Source: Candidatus Helarchaeota archaeon
GTDB taxonomy: Archaea; Asgardarchaeota; Lokiarchaeia; Helarchaeales; HEL-GB-A
Assembly: GCA_016840125.1 (NCBI GenBank)
Contig: JAEOSY010000017.1
Span: 1-11,314 of the forward strand
Length of the DNA stretch: 11,314 bases
Reading direction: 5' to 3'
The position numbers were made by a program, and so were the translations under genes. Shown one piece after another: positions 1 through 6,700 of the stretch. Each line of letters opens with the position of its first letter. Position 1 is the first letter of the stretch. The notes beneath the pieces were generated by a model that was not told the origin of the DNA, searched no databases, and saw nothing but the letters and a program-made list of their open reading frames with translations.

Positions 1-489
1 AGGTTGAAATTGATCTCTCACAGCAGGTAAAATATAGACCATGAGCATAAGACTAATTATACCATAAATTGTGAGTAAATAAGTAATCCAATCTATGCTT
101 TGTGTTAAAATAAAATCCTTTATTATGTTGAAAAAACCATACCCCGCAAGAACTAAACTTCCTAGAATCATTATTAACTTCATTCGCTCGGCATCTTTCT
201 TTTTTCCTTTGATTTGATCCGAAAATTTTCGTAAGAAGAACGCACAACCCCACGCATACGTCATTATCAGTCCTAAGCCACCTAAAAATTTCATCACTGT
301 ACCCGAAAAGGTTGTTAGCCCCTCAAGAAAGCCAGTACTCCAATAGGCCAAAAGATCCCAGCCATTAAGAACCATTATAATTAAAAATGGAACCACTCCG
401 GCGACTAGAGCTATAAGATAGATTAATCCTAAATTCTTTGTTAGTTTATTGCTGAGTTTTTCCAGCGATTCAATAATTTTATTTGGCAT
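1..489 (-). CDS. Multi-pass membrane protein, unknown function (3' end beyond the window)
   Basis: The frame is open from an ATG at 489-487 to the window edge, giving 163 residues with no stop, so the gene is partial. The protein starts MPNKIIESLEKLSNKLTKN and then shows four hydrophobic segments at roughly residues 20-42, 64-87, 105-127 and 136-157. A charged cytoplasmic-type loop (KFSDQIKGKKKDAERMK) sits between the second and third. A Shine-Dalgarno-like GGAGTGA lies about 9 bases before the ATG and supports this start. The gene lies 40 bases downstream of the sugar symporter on the same strand, so it is probably the last visible member of that operon. I do not recognise the family. It could be a small integral membrane partner of the transporter or an unrelated passenger; nothing in the sequence assigns a substrate. 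Confidence 0.72.
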   Translation of the reverse strand, partial: MPNKIIESLEKLSNKLTKNLGLIYLIALVAGVVPFLIIMVLNGWDLLAYWSTGFLEGLTTFSGTVMKFLGGLGLIMTYAWGCAFFLRKFSDQIKGKKKDAERMKLIMILGSLVLAGYGFFNIIKDFILTQSIDWITYLLTIYGIISLMLMVYILPAVRDQFQP

Positions 490-529
490 GGTGTAAATCA
501 CTCCAAACTGAAATTGTTTTTTACCTATT

Positions 530-1837
530 TTAATCTTTTAATTTGTTGTTTTTATCATAGAGTGGGAAAAACATGAAGATTGCCCCGGCGATTAATAAGA
601 TGAAACCTAAAATGGGTGCTACAATAAAGAAGGCATCTTCCGCGTAAACAGCCGTCACGGCGAATATAATCAGAGTTCCTACGGCACCCGAGGTATTCAT
701 GAAAATCGCATTAACGCCCATATACGACGCTTCTTGATCCTTACGAATAACATCAAGGAGGATCGCTACAGGAAAGACGAAAATGGCTGCAAGACCCACG
801 GCTAATAGCGATATATATATGATTCCCTGAATCATAATATCTATGGGAATGAGTACTCGAGTATAAAAAAGTAAAGTTCCTAGAGGCAGGACAAACGCTA
901 GATACAGCAATCCAAAGGTCATGGTACGTTGTTTCCCCCATTGTTCACCTTTTTTCATGTACAGAAAAAAGAAGACTCCTATGATGACTAAAAGAACAAC
1001 AGCCATGAACCCAAAATCAAAAGCCGTTCCCAAACCGAAAACCGCGTCGGCAATGGCGGGTAATGCCGCGAGAACAAGATTGAAGGCTAAATTCCAACAG
1101 AACTGGGCGGACTCAAAAATCACAAACTTCCTATTTTTCAGAATCTCTTTAAACGGGACTCGTTCAAATTCCTTGTCGACTTTAGAATAAGTTTGGGGTT
1201 CTTTTATCGAAATTATGGTTATAAAAGCGGGCACCGTTAAAATCAAGGCATACACAACGCAAACCCCTACCCATGAGTTCGTAAAACCGAGGATAACCAC
1301 CGGAAGAAATAATCCCAAGGCAGTACCCAGCGCTCCCATTAAGTTATACATTCCTGACATTTTCAGTCGATTTTCAGGAGTTGTAATATCTGACATAAGT
1401 CCTTGATAGGGGATGAAAAAGGCGTTGACGAAAAAAGAATAGATTATGTAAATAACAACAAGGTAGATGGTTGCCGCTTCGTAGGTTGCAAAAAGTTCCC
1501 GGCCGAAAGGGATGGTAAGCATAACAAACGAGAATCCCATCAATGGACCAAAAATTGCCATCCATATTCGACGTCTGCCGTAGCGCGTCCGTGTACGATC
1601 GCTCAAGTAGCCCATAAGGGGACCTCCCACTATCCCAATCAAAAGACCAATAGCTATAAGTAGATATCTGAGGGAATCCTCTTGCAGACTGAAACCCAAA
1701 CCCCCCGTTGATGTTGGGTCGGTGAAAAAGTAGTAGAGGAATGTAGGGGGAAAGCTGAATAGTAACATTACTCCAAAATTCGTAATTGCATATAAAATTA
1801 TATTCTGCTGTTTCCTATCAGGTGCTTCTGATTCCAT
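530..1837 (-). CDS. GPH/MelB-type sugar:cation symporter (major facilitator superfamily)
   Basis: This 435-residue protein has about 12 hydrophobic helices, the usual size and topology of glycoside-pentoside-hexuronide symporters. The diagnostic loop between helices 2 and 3 is present at residues 76-90 (GYLSDRTRTRYGRRR), the MFS signature in its GPH form. The half-way cytoplasmic loop is around residues 210-240, and a GPH-like segment LDVIRKDQEASYMG sits near 371-384. Family knowledge says these carriers move sugars or glycosides with H+ or Na+; the actual substrate cannot be read from the sequence. The start is supported by AGGAAG seven bases before the ATG, partly overlapping the stop codon of the upstream oxidoreductase (gap 11 bases), which indicates translational coupling. 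With a rhamnulokinase in the same gene train, L-rhamnose or a rhamnoside is the natural candidate cargo, but that is inference. Confidence 0.88.
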   Translation of the reverse strand: MESEAPDRKQQNIILYAITNFGVMLLFSFPPTFLYYFFTDPTSTGGLGFSLQEDSLRYLLIAIGLLIGIVGGPLMGYLSDRTRTRYGRRRIWMAIFGPLMGFSFVMLTIPFGRELFATYEAATIYLVVIYIIYSFFVNAFFIPYQGLMSDITTPENRLKMSGMYNLMGALGTALGLFLPVVILGFTNSWVGVCVVYALILTVPAFITIISIKEPQTYSKVDKEFERVPFKEILKNRKFVIFESAQFCWNLAFNLVLAALPAIADAVFGLGTAFDFGFMAVVLLVIIGVFFFLYMKKGEQWGKQRTMTFGLLYLAFVLPLGTLLFYTRVLIPIDIMIQGIIYISLLAVGLAAIFVFPVAILLDVIRKDQEASYMGVNAIFMNTSGAVGTLIIFAVTAVYAEDAFFIVAPILGFILLIAGAIFMFFPLYDKNNKLKD

Positions 1838-1848
1838 CTCGGTACTTC

Positions 1849-3228
1849 CTATTTGTTTTTTAGTTTATTGAATAAACGTAAGGCGCTTTCGGCAGCTAGT
1901 TCGCCACCTATGTGCCGGCTGCCCGTATCTGCGCAACAACAATATAAATTATCAATGGGGAGTTCTTGTTTTGGGCGATTTTTCCCCACCTGGCCAAGGA
2001 TCTGGCTGATCCCTATCACAACTCCCTCTTCCCCTGCGAATTTTCGAATATCCATAGGAGTAGTTGTTTCAACCCATAAGATTGCATCGTCAATATCTGG
2101 AAAGATATCACGTAATGAGTTAAGAATTGCGTCCTCCCACTTCTTATAATCACAATTCCCTTGCTCTGGACTAGCTGGGGCACCTGCACCGCCGAAGATC
2201 AGCTGCTTCCCTTCCGGGGCTGCCGTTGGATCCAGATTAGAAATAATCGGAACCATAACCATAGCATGCTTCTCTGGGATTTGTTTATCAAAAATAATTT
2301 CAGCGAATTTTTCTAAATTATCAGATGACACATAGCAGATGAATTTTTCATTTGTAATCTTTCTTTTTAATGCTACCTTCACCATAATCGTGGCAAGGGA
2401 ATACTCATACGAATCAACTAGCTTAAGATAATCCGAAGGAAAATGTTTACGCCCCACTAAATCGTTGACTGTAGATTTAATCCCCGCATTTGAAATGACA
2501 ATGTCCGATGGGACGAATTTTCCATCTGCAAGTTCAACTCCAGTCGCCTTATCATCCTCAACAACAATATTCTTTATGGGCGTGTTCAAGTGAATGTTTC
2601 CGCCATTTCTCTCAATCCCTTTACAATAGGTTTTTGGGATTGCAATAGTTCCCCCAATAGGCAACCCCGAGCTTTTAAATTCTTGAAGTTCGCGTTGGCA
2701 AAAAATAAATTCGCCCATTGAAGATTGAAAATCTGGAGCTACAAGGTAAAGTCCAATAATAAACCCAAAAAGTGATCTTACTCGAGGGTCTTTCGTATAC
2801 TGTGAAATAAAAGACCGGACATCAATATCATCATATTGGCTAATTTCGTTCTCTTTTAATTTGTTTATTTTAGTAAGCATATTGAGAAGGCCTGTTACAT
2901 CCTCATTTGGCAAGTTGAGTTTTGGTATATCCCTTGGGAACGAGATGAATTCACCCATGAAGTGGAATTTAGGTCGGGGGTTACGCACATAGGACCATTG
3001 AATGGGCATCCCTATTTGATCAAGGATTTGACCAATAGTCCCTTTATCGCAATTCCCAACTATGTGACACCCAACATCTAAATTAAAGCCCTCCTTTTCA
3101 TACGTGCAAAATCGCCCTCCTGGGAGCGAATTTTTCTCAAAAAGAGTAATATCAAAACCTGCATTCGCAAGGAGGGCTCCTACGCCGGAGCCACCAATCC
3201 CAGAACCTACAATATTAACTTCTTTCAC
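1849..3228 (-). CDS. FAD-dependent oxidoreductase, phytoene desaturase/CrtI-like
   Basis: This 459-residue flavoprotein opens with a dinucleotide-binding Rossmann fold: GSGIGG at residues 8-13, the acidic ribose-binding E31 in LFEKN, and the GGR motif at 37-39. The C-terminus carries the second FAD contact typical of the phytoene dehydrogenase/retinol saturase group, with D434-T-G, GGELAAESA at 441-449 and a final helix. Members desaturate, saturate or isomerise polyenes and isoprenoids, though many are uncharacterised; no carotenoid gene lies in this window, so the substrate is unknown. Three consecutive cysteines (430-432) just before the FAD-contact motif are unusual. The start is GTG at 3228-3226. 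It is the only usual start codon between the in-frame TAA upstream and the Rossmann motif, and no strong Shine-Dalgarno precedes it. The gene is 11 bases ahead of the symporter and 90 bases after the LarA-like gene. Confidence 0.85.
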   Translation of the reverse strand: MKEVNIVGSGIGGSGVGALLANAGFDITLFEKNSLPGGRFCTYEKEGFNLDVGCHIVGNCDKGTIGQILDQIGMPIQWSYVRNPRPKFHFMGEFISFPRDIPKLNLPNEDVTGLLNMLTKINKLKENEISQYDDIDVRSFISQYTKDPRVRSLFGFIIGLYLVAPDFQSSMGEFIFCQRELQEFKSSGLPIGGTIAIPKTYCKGIERNGGNIHLNTPIKNIVVEDDKATGVELADGKFVPSDIVISNAGIKSTVNDLVGRKHFPSDYLKLVDSYEYSLATIMVKVALKRKITNEKFICYVSSDNLEKFAEIIFDKQIPEKHAMVMVPIISNLDPTAAPEGKQLIFGGAGAPASPEQGNCDYKKWEDAILNSLRDIFPDIDDAILWVETTTPMDIRKFAGEEGVVIGISQILGQVGKNRPKQELPIDNLYCCCADTGSRHIGGELAAESALRLFNKLKNK

Positions 3229-3244
3229 TCTTTTTTCAACCCAG

Positions 3245-3278
3245 AGAATAAACCCTTAAATCATCTTTGGTTTATTCT
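3245..3278. repeat. Perfect 10-bp inverted repeat upstream of the oxidoreductase start
   Basis: The arms AGAATAAACC (3245-3254) and GGTTTATTCT (3269-3278) are exact reverse complements around a 14-base spacer. On the minus strand the repeat lies 17 to 50 bases before the GTG start of the FAD oxidoreductase, inside the 90-base gap that separates it from the LarA-like gene. It could be a dimeric repressor operator or an RNA hairpin in the leader. No T-run follows it directly on the transcribed strand, so it does not look like a simple terminator. Confidence 0.6.
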
Positions 3279-3281
3279 AGT

Positions 3282-3302
3282 AAGAAGAGAAGAAAAAAAG
3301 GA
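3282..3302 (-). terminator. Pyrimidine-tract terminator candidate after the LarA-like gene
   Basis: The plus strand is all purine for 21 bases here, so the minus-strand transcript carries an unbroken pyrimidine tract with a run of seven T, beginning 16 bases after the LarA-like stop codon. Archaeal RNA polymerase terminates at T-rich stretches of the non-template strand without needing a hairpin. The C residues in the tract make this weaker than a pure T-run. If active it would divide the gene train into kinase-racemase and oxidoreductase-symporter units. Confidence 0.35.
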
Positions 3303-3318
3303 TATAAGAAGTTTTGTT

Positions 3319-4545
3319 TCATTCAGGGACTGCAATGCTACATGGAAAAACCGCAACAGTTGGTGAGGCTGTATGATTCTCGCCGATTTTTTGTATGATT
3401 TCATCCCAGTTACGCGAAAAAAGTGTAGATTTGGGGTAAAGATGGTCAATATCCGCTTTATTTAAATTTGGGGAGAAAATTGCGAATTTTCTTTTACGAG
3501 TAAAGATTGCCTTCCAGATAATTTGATCGCCCCAGTTTGTATATAATTTTGCGCCAGTTTCAGCTAGTAATGAATGATAACCTCTCCCTTCTGTACAGGC
3601 GGAAGTAACTAGAATTGTTGAATCCCTTTTTAAGAACTTTTTGCTTGCTAAGATAATATTAAAACCTTTTAAAGCCTGGTTTAATTCACTATCTTCTGGA
3701 TAGAGATTAAAAATCCCAATATCTACTCCGGGATCGGGTATTTTTGTAGCATAAACCTTTTTTCCCAATTCCATTGCTTTACGATGTGCATCAATGTAGT
3801 GTCCTGCAAAAATTCCAGCGATACCACCTCGCATCGTGAGTATAACATTAATGCTATAATCCAAACCAACAATGTTAGCGGTATCTTCAATATCTTGCCG
3901 CGCTTTTGTCACATAACCTAACCCAGAACCCCTAGCCATACCTACTCGGTGATTTGCCTCTAAAGTATCAATTCCACAAAGTCCTGGTAAAATTATTTTA
4001 GCTCCACCCCCATACCCTGCCAATGGGTGCGGAATAACTCCACTCACCGCAATTTTAACCTCTGCAGCATGATAAGTTTTATTTACATGAACAGGTGTTC
4101 CACTCTCAGTCGTCCCCAGATCGATTAAATTCTCGTAAGGATGATGATTTTGAATATTCATGGAGTTAACAATAGGTTCTCCGAGCTTTAAAATCATATC
4201 AGCTCTAGTTAATGGACGGTGCGCTCCAAGAGCTATCAGAATGACAATATTTTCTTTAGAAATTCCCACATTTTCTAACTCTTGAATAATAAAAGGTAAA
4301 ATTTTATGGGATGGCGTTAAGCGTGTCATATCATCTACTACTATAGCCGCGGTCTTTTTTCCTGCTGCAAGTTCAGATATTGGTTTAGTTCCGATAGGAT
4401 TCGTTATTGCTTGCTTGATTTGCTCATTCGAAATATCGTCTCCATCTCGAATTGGATATTCCTGTATATTCCATGAATCTGGGAAGGTAAGTTCAAAATC
4501 CTCACTATTTGTCCATGCGGCCCATGGAATTTTTACACGAACCAT
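3319..4545 (-). CDS. LarA-family (DUF2088) nickel-pincer racemase/epimerase-like enzyme
   Basis: This 408-residue protein matches the LarA family across its length. Residues equivalent to the known lactate racemase active site are visible: D72 and R75 in VVDDMTRLTP, H109 in ALGAHRPLT, H173 in PHPLAGYGGGAK, K183 (the lysine that anchors the nickel-pincer nucleotide), and H199 in EANHR (axial nickel ligand). The Q290-x-x-K293 pair in SELNQALKG probably matches a further active-site pair. An intact set argues for an active enzyme that needs the LarB/LarE/LarC cofactor pathway, none of which is in the window. LarA relatives racemise lactate, malate and other 2-hydroxy acids, so the substrate is open. 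The gene follows rhamnulokinase by 31 bases; a TTTAAAATA box 23-31 bases before the ATG and the lack of a Shine-Dalgarno would also fit a separate leaderless transcript. Confidence 0.87.
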   Translation of the reverse strand: MVRVKIPWAAWTNSEDFELTFPDSWNIQEYPIRDGDDISNEQIKQAITNPIGTKPISELAAGKKTAAIVVDDMTRLTPSHKILPFIIQELENVGISKENIVILIALGAHRPLTRADMILKLGEPIVNSMNIQNHHPYENLIDLGTTESGTPVHVNKTYHAAEVKIAVSGVIPHPLAGYGGGAKIILPGLCGIDTLEANHRVGMARGSGLGYVTKARQDIEDTANIVGLDYSINVILTMRGGIAGIFAGHYIDAHRKAMELGKKVYATKIPDPGVDIGIFNLYPEDSELNQALKGFNIILASKKFLKRDSTILVTSACTEGRGYHSLLAETGAKLYTNWGDQIIWKAIFTRKRKFAIFSPNLNKADIDHLYPKSTLFSRNWDEIIQKIGENHTASPTVAVFPCSIAVPE

Positions 4546-4576
4546 GATTAAATAGTGTGAATTAATCTATTTTAAA

Positions 4577-6049
4577 TCATTCTATTATTTCGAGAAATGT
4601 GGTATAGGCGTCATCCCATGCAGAGGTATCTTGTGGCGTTAAAGTCTGGATATCAAAGGAATTCCGCACGATACTTCGTAAAGCTGAAAAATCGATCTTT
4701 TGATTTTGACTAGCTGCTTGTAAAAGAAGATTACCGATGGCTGTTGCCTCAACAGGTCCTGTCTTCACTTCTAATGCTGTGCTATTTGCTGTAAATTGTG
4801 ATAATAATTGGTTCTGGGAGCCCCCACCAATAATATGAATTGTTTTGAACGATTGCCCAAGGATATTTGCCAGCATTTTATAAACATATCTATATTTCAT
4901 GGCGAGACTTTCCAAAATGCATCGAACCATATCTCCTCTCGAATTTGGAATGTCTTGATTGGTCTTTTTCCAGAATTGTTTTATTGCTTCAAGCATATTT
5001 TCAGGATTCAAGAAAAGTGGATTATCTGGATCGATGAAAAATCTAAACGATTTTGATTGATCCGCCTCTTGATTAAGTTGCTCATATGTACAAGGTTTTT
5101 TAACATCCCAAAGTTTTTTACACTCGGACAGGATCCATAAACCCGAGATATTCTTCAGAAACCGAATTGTTCCAAATACCCCGCCTTCATTCGTGAAATT
5201 ATTTTCGAGTGATTCTTCTGAAACTAAGGGGTTAGAGAGTTCTGCTCCAAATAAAGACCAAGTTCCAGAACTGATATAGAAAAAGTTTTTGTGGGTTGCA
5301 GGTACTGCTGCAATTGCTGCTGCAGTATCATGGCAGGCAGGTGTAATTACTTTTACATCTTTAAGTCCCACTTTACTTGCAATTTCAGGTAAAAGTGGTC
5401 CTAATTCAGTTGATGGTGGTATAATCTTTGGAAAAATAGCTGGCTTTAATCCAAATTTCCTAATAAGTTCAAATGACCAGTTCTTTTCTTCAAGATCATA
5501 GAGTTGCGAAGTCGTTGCTAGGGTGTATTCACATGCAATTTTTTTAGTAAGGAGATAATTAAATAAATCTCCTATATGCAAAAAAGTATGGGCTGCGTTT
5601 AGATCGGGGTCTTTATCCCGCACCATGGAATACAACTGAAAAATCGAATTAATTTGCATGAATTGAATACCCGTCTTTTGGTATATTTCGTTTCTCGGAA
5701 CTATTCGAAACGCATCTTCATATATTCCATTAGTGCGTTTATCGCGATAATGGTATGGTTTAGAAACTAACTTTCCTTCGGTATCCAAAAGGGCAAAATC
5801 GACCCCCCATGAATCGATCCCAATACCAAGTAGTTCTTCTTCGGTAGCTTCTGAATATGTTTTACAGGCTCTCTTGACCTCCTCAAAAAATCCTAGTATA
5901 TCCCAACGGAGAGTATCATGGACTTTGACTCCCCCAGTTTGAAATCTATACTGCTCCGAAATCTCTAGCTTCCCTGCTTCCAACTTCCCGTGAATTGCTC
6001 GGGCAGATTGTGCCCCAAAATCGAACGCTAAATAATTTTGTGATGACAT
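4577..6049 (-). CDS. rhaB: Rhamnulokinase (FGGY carbohydrate kinase)
   Basis: This 490-residue FGGY kinase is close to the usual 489 of E. coli RhaB. It should phosphorylate L-rhamnulose to L-rhamnulose 1-phosphate with ATP in the cytosol. Visible signatures are the N-terminal phosphate loop FDFGAQSARA (9-18), the RhaB-type GIGIDSWGVDF (75-85) followed by YRDKRTNG (101-108), the catalytic-base motif CHDTAAA with D241, SSGTWSLFG (260-268), and the ATP-site IIGGGSQNQ (406-414). The GAQSAR loop and the GTWS block separate RhaB-like kinases from glycerol or xylulose kinases; L-fuculokinase or another ketose kinase is the main alternative. GAGG ten bases before the ATG supports the start. A 53-residue membrane protein precedes it by 54 bases. 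No rhamnose isomerase or rhamnulose-phosphate aldolase is nearby, so the rest of the pathway must be elsewhere or of a different type. Confidence 0.87.
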   Translation of the reverse strand: MSSQNYLAFDFGAQSARAIHGKLEAGKLEISEQYRFQTGGVKVHDTLRWDILGFFEEVKRACKTYSEATEEELLGIGIDSWGVDFALLDTEGKLVSKPYHYRDKRTNGIYEDAFRIVPRNEIYQKTGIQFMQINSIFQLYSMVRDKDPDLNAAHTFLHIGDLFNYLLTKKIACEYTLATTSQLYDLEEKNWSFELIRKFGLKPAIFPKIIPPSTELGPLLPEIASKVGLKDVKVITPACHDTAAAIAAVPATHKNFFYISSGTWSLFGAELSNPLVSEESLENNFTNEGGVFGTIRFLKNISGLWILSECKKLWDVKKPCTYEQLNQEADQSKSFRFFIDPDNPLFLNPENMLEAIKQFWKKTNQDIPNSRGDMVRCILESLAMKYRYVYKMLANILGQSFKTIHIIGGGSQNQLLSQFTANSTALEVKTGPVEATAIGNLLLQAASQNQKIDFSALRSIVRNSFDIQTLTPQDTSAWDDAYTTFLEIIE

Positions 6050-6103
6050 TATGTAAAAGCCTCGTTGAAAAAACCCGACAGCTTAGTATTCCAATGAATC
6101 AGT

Positions 6104-6265
6104 TTAAAGAGACGTAATGATAAGAATAATCCAGAGGACCGCTAGCCCAACTTCCAAAAGTCCTGCCCCTAGAACGAGGTTATCACCCTCTTTGATCCCA
6201 TATCGAACCCAGATAGGTGCTAAGAATCCTGCGAAACCCAAGAGAAGGATATACAGCCACAACAT
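6104..6265 (-). CDS. Small two-helix membrane protein (53 residues), first gene of the minus-strand train
   Basis: An ATG at 6265-6263 opens a 53-residue frame ending in TAA at 6106-6104, too short for routine ORF lists. The protein has a first hydrophobic helix (residues 1-20, MLWLYILLLGFAGFLAPIWV), a charged turn RYGIKEGDN (21-29) and a second helix (30-51), a classic hairpin. An in-frame TAG two codons before the ATG means this is the first possible start. No clear Shine-Dalgarno is seen. It lies 54 bases upstream of rhamnulokinase on the same strand, so it may be co-transcribed with it. Composition and frame fit a real gene better than the 63-codon frame on the opposite strand, whose product is basic and low in hydrophobic residues. 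No family is recognised. Confidence 0.62.
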   Translation of the reverse strand: MLWLYILLLGFAGFLAPIWVRYGIKEGDNLVLGAGLLEVGLAVLWIILIITSL

Positions 6266-6339
6266 GATCTATTTAGTATTCAATACGGAACATAAATGTA
6301 TGCTATAGAACATCAGTAAAGTATAGTTCATACACAATC

Positions 6340-6350
6340 AATTTTTATAA
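6340..6350 (-). promoter_or_regulatory. TATA-box candidate for the minus-strand gene train
   Basis: The minus strand reads TTATAAAAATT here, close to the archaeal TATA consensus. A start point about 26 bases downstream would fall near 6320 and leave a leader of roughly 55 bases before the small membrane protein. The same AT-rich block is only 6 bases before the plus-strand recombinase remnant, so it cannot serve that gene at the normal distance. No BRE is obvious. Confidence 0.35.
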
Positions 6351-6355
6351 TTTTT

Positions 6356-6613
6356 ATGAAAACATCAGAAGTGTTAAAAGTATTACGCATCTCGCGTCCA
6401 ACTCTCTATAAATATCGGAAATTTGGCAAAATTAAAGCCCAGCGCTTAACAAATGGACATTGGGATTACGACACGGAATCCGTGTATCAATTCCTCAATA
6501 AAGCACTTGAAAACTCCCTCAGAATATATTGTTTTGTTTCAGGGAGACGTCATCGATTTTCATTATTCAGCGATATGTCGAGGAATTTCAAAAACATAAT
6601 TTGGCACCTTTGA
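6356..6613 (+). pseudogene. IS607-type serine recombinase (TnpA) N-terminal remnant
   Basis: The 85-residue frame begins with a MerR-like helix-turn-helix: MKTSEVLKVLRISRPTLYKY, then a basic KFGKIKAQ stretch, NGHWDY, and ESVYQFLNK (residues 43-51). This is the usual order at the N-terminus of IS607-family TnpA resolvases. The catalytic domain should follow with a Y-[AC]-R-V-S motif. Here LRIYCFVSGRR (residues 55-65) resembles it, but the frame then loses similarity and stops at residue 85, where full-length relatives have about 190-215. A different frame, about 6556-6600, reads IIQRYVEEFQKHN, which looks like the next helix, so a frameshift is plausible. No tnpB gene is present. It is therefore probably a decayed transposon scar; a free-standing HTH regulator is the alternative. 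Confidence 0.55.
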
Positions 6614-6650
6614 TGGTACCACCTATGGTACCTTGGATGGCACTAATTGT
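6603..6650. repeat. 12-bp tandem array of GGYACY motifs
   Basis: Four units begin exactly 12 bp apart at 6603, 6615, 6627 and 6639 with GGCACC, GGTACC, GGTACC and GGCACT. Three of them end in AT before the next GG. GGTACC is itself palindromic. Two further copies of the same core, GGCACC at 6670 and GGTGCC at 6682, are again 12 bp apart. The array sits directly upstream of the winged-helix gene and overlaps the stop codon of the recombinase remnant. Regular spacing near one helical turn suggests cooperative protein binding. Confidence 0.6.
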
Positions 6651-6655
6651 GATTT

Positions 6656-6700
6656 ATGATACTGTCTATGGCACCAATGTCGGTGCCAAATATGTATCAT
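6656..6700 (+). promoter_or_regulatory. Nested dyad (operator or hairpin) overlapping the winged-helix start codon
   Basis: Two inverted repeats share a common centre: ATGATAC (6656-6662) with GTATCAT (6694-6700), and inside it GGCACC (6670-6675) with GGTGCC (6682-6687). Spacers are 7, 6 and 6 bases. The outer right arm ends in the first two bases of the ATG at 6699. The GGTGCC arm also pairs with the first array unit as ATTTGGCACC (6599-6608) against GGTGCCAAAT (6682-6691). Binding here, or folding of the transcript, would be well placed to control the downstream gene. Confidence 0.5.

Noticed and set aside
53..253. 66-codon minus-strand frame near the left edge
   Set aside because: It lies in a different frame inside the open membrane-protein frame that starts at 489, which has a ribosome site and four clear hydrophobic segments.
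6083..6281. Repeated GAATACTAA on the minus strand at 6091-6083 and 6281-6273
   Set aside because: Nine bases of AT-rich sequence can recur by chance, and the two copies are at different distances (34 and 8 bases) from the starts they precede, so no shared function is evident.
6117..6308. 63-codon plus-strand frame between the sugar genes and the recombinase remnant
   Set aside because: Its product is basic and Pro/Ser/Arg-rich without a domain, and the opposite strand encodes a clean two-helix membrane protein in the same place.
6594..6700. GGCACC/GGTACC array as a CRISPR or integron-type repeat
   Set aside because: Units are only 12 bp with no separate spacers and no cas or integrase gene; direct phasing fits protein-binding sites better.
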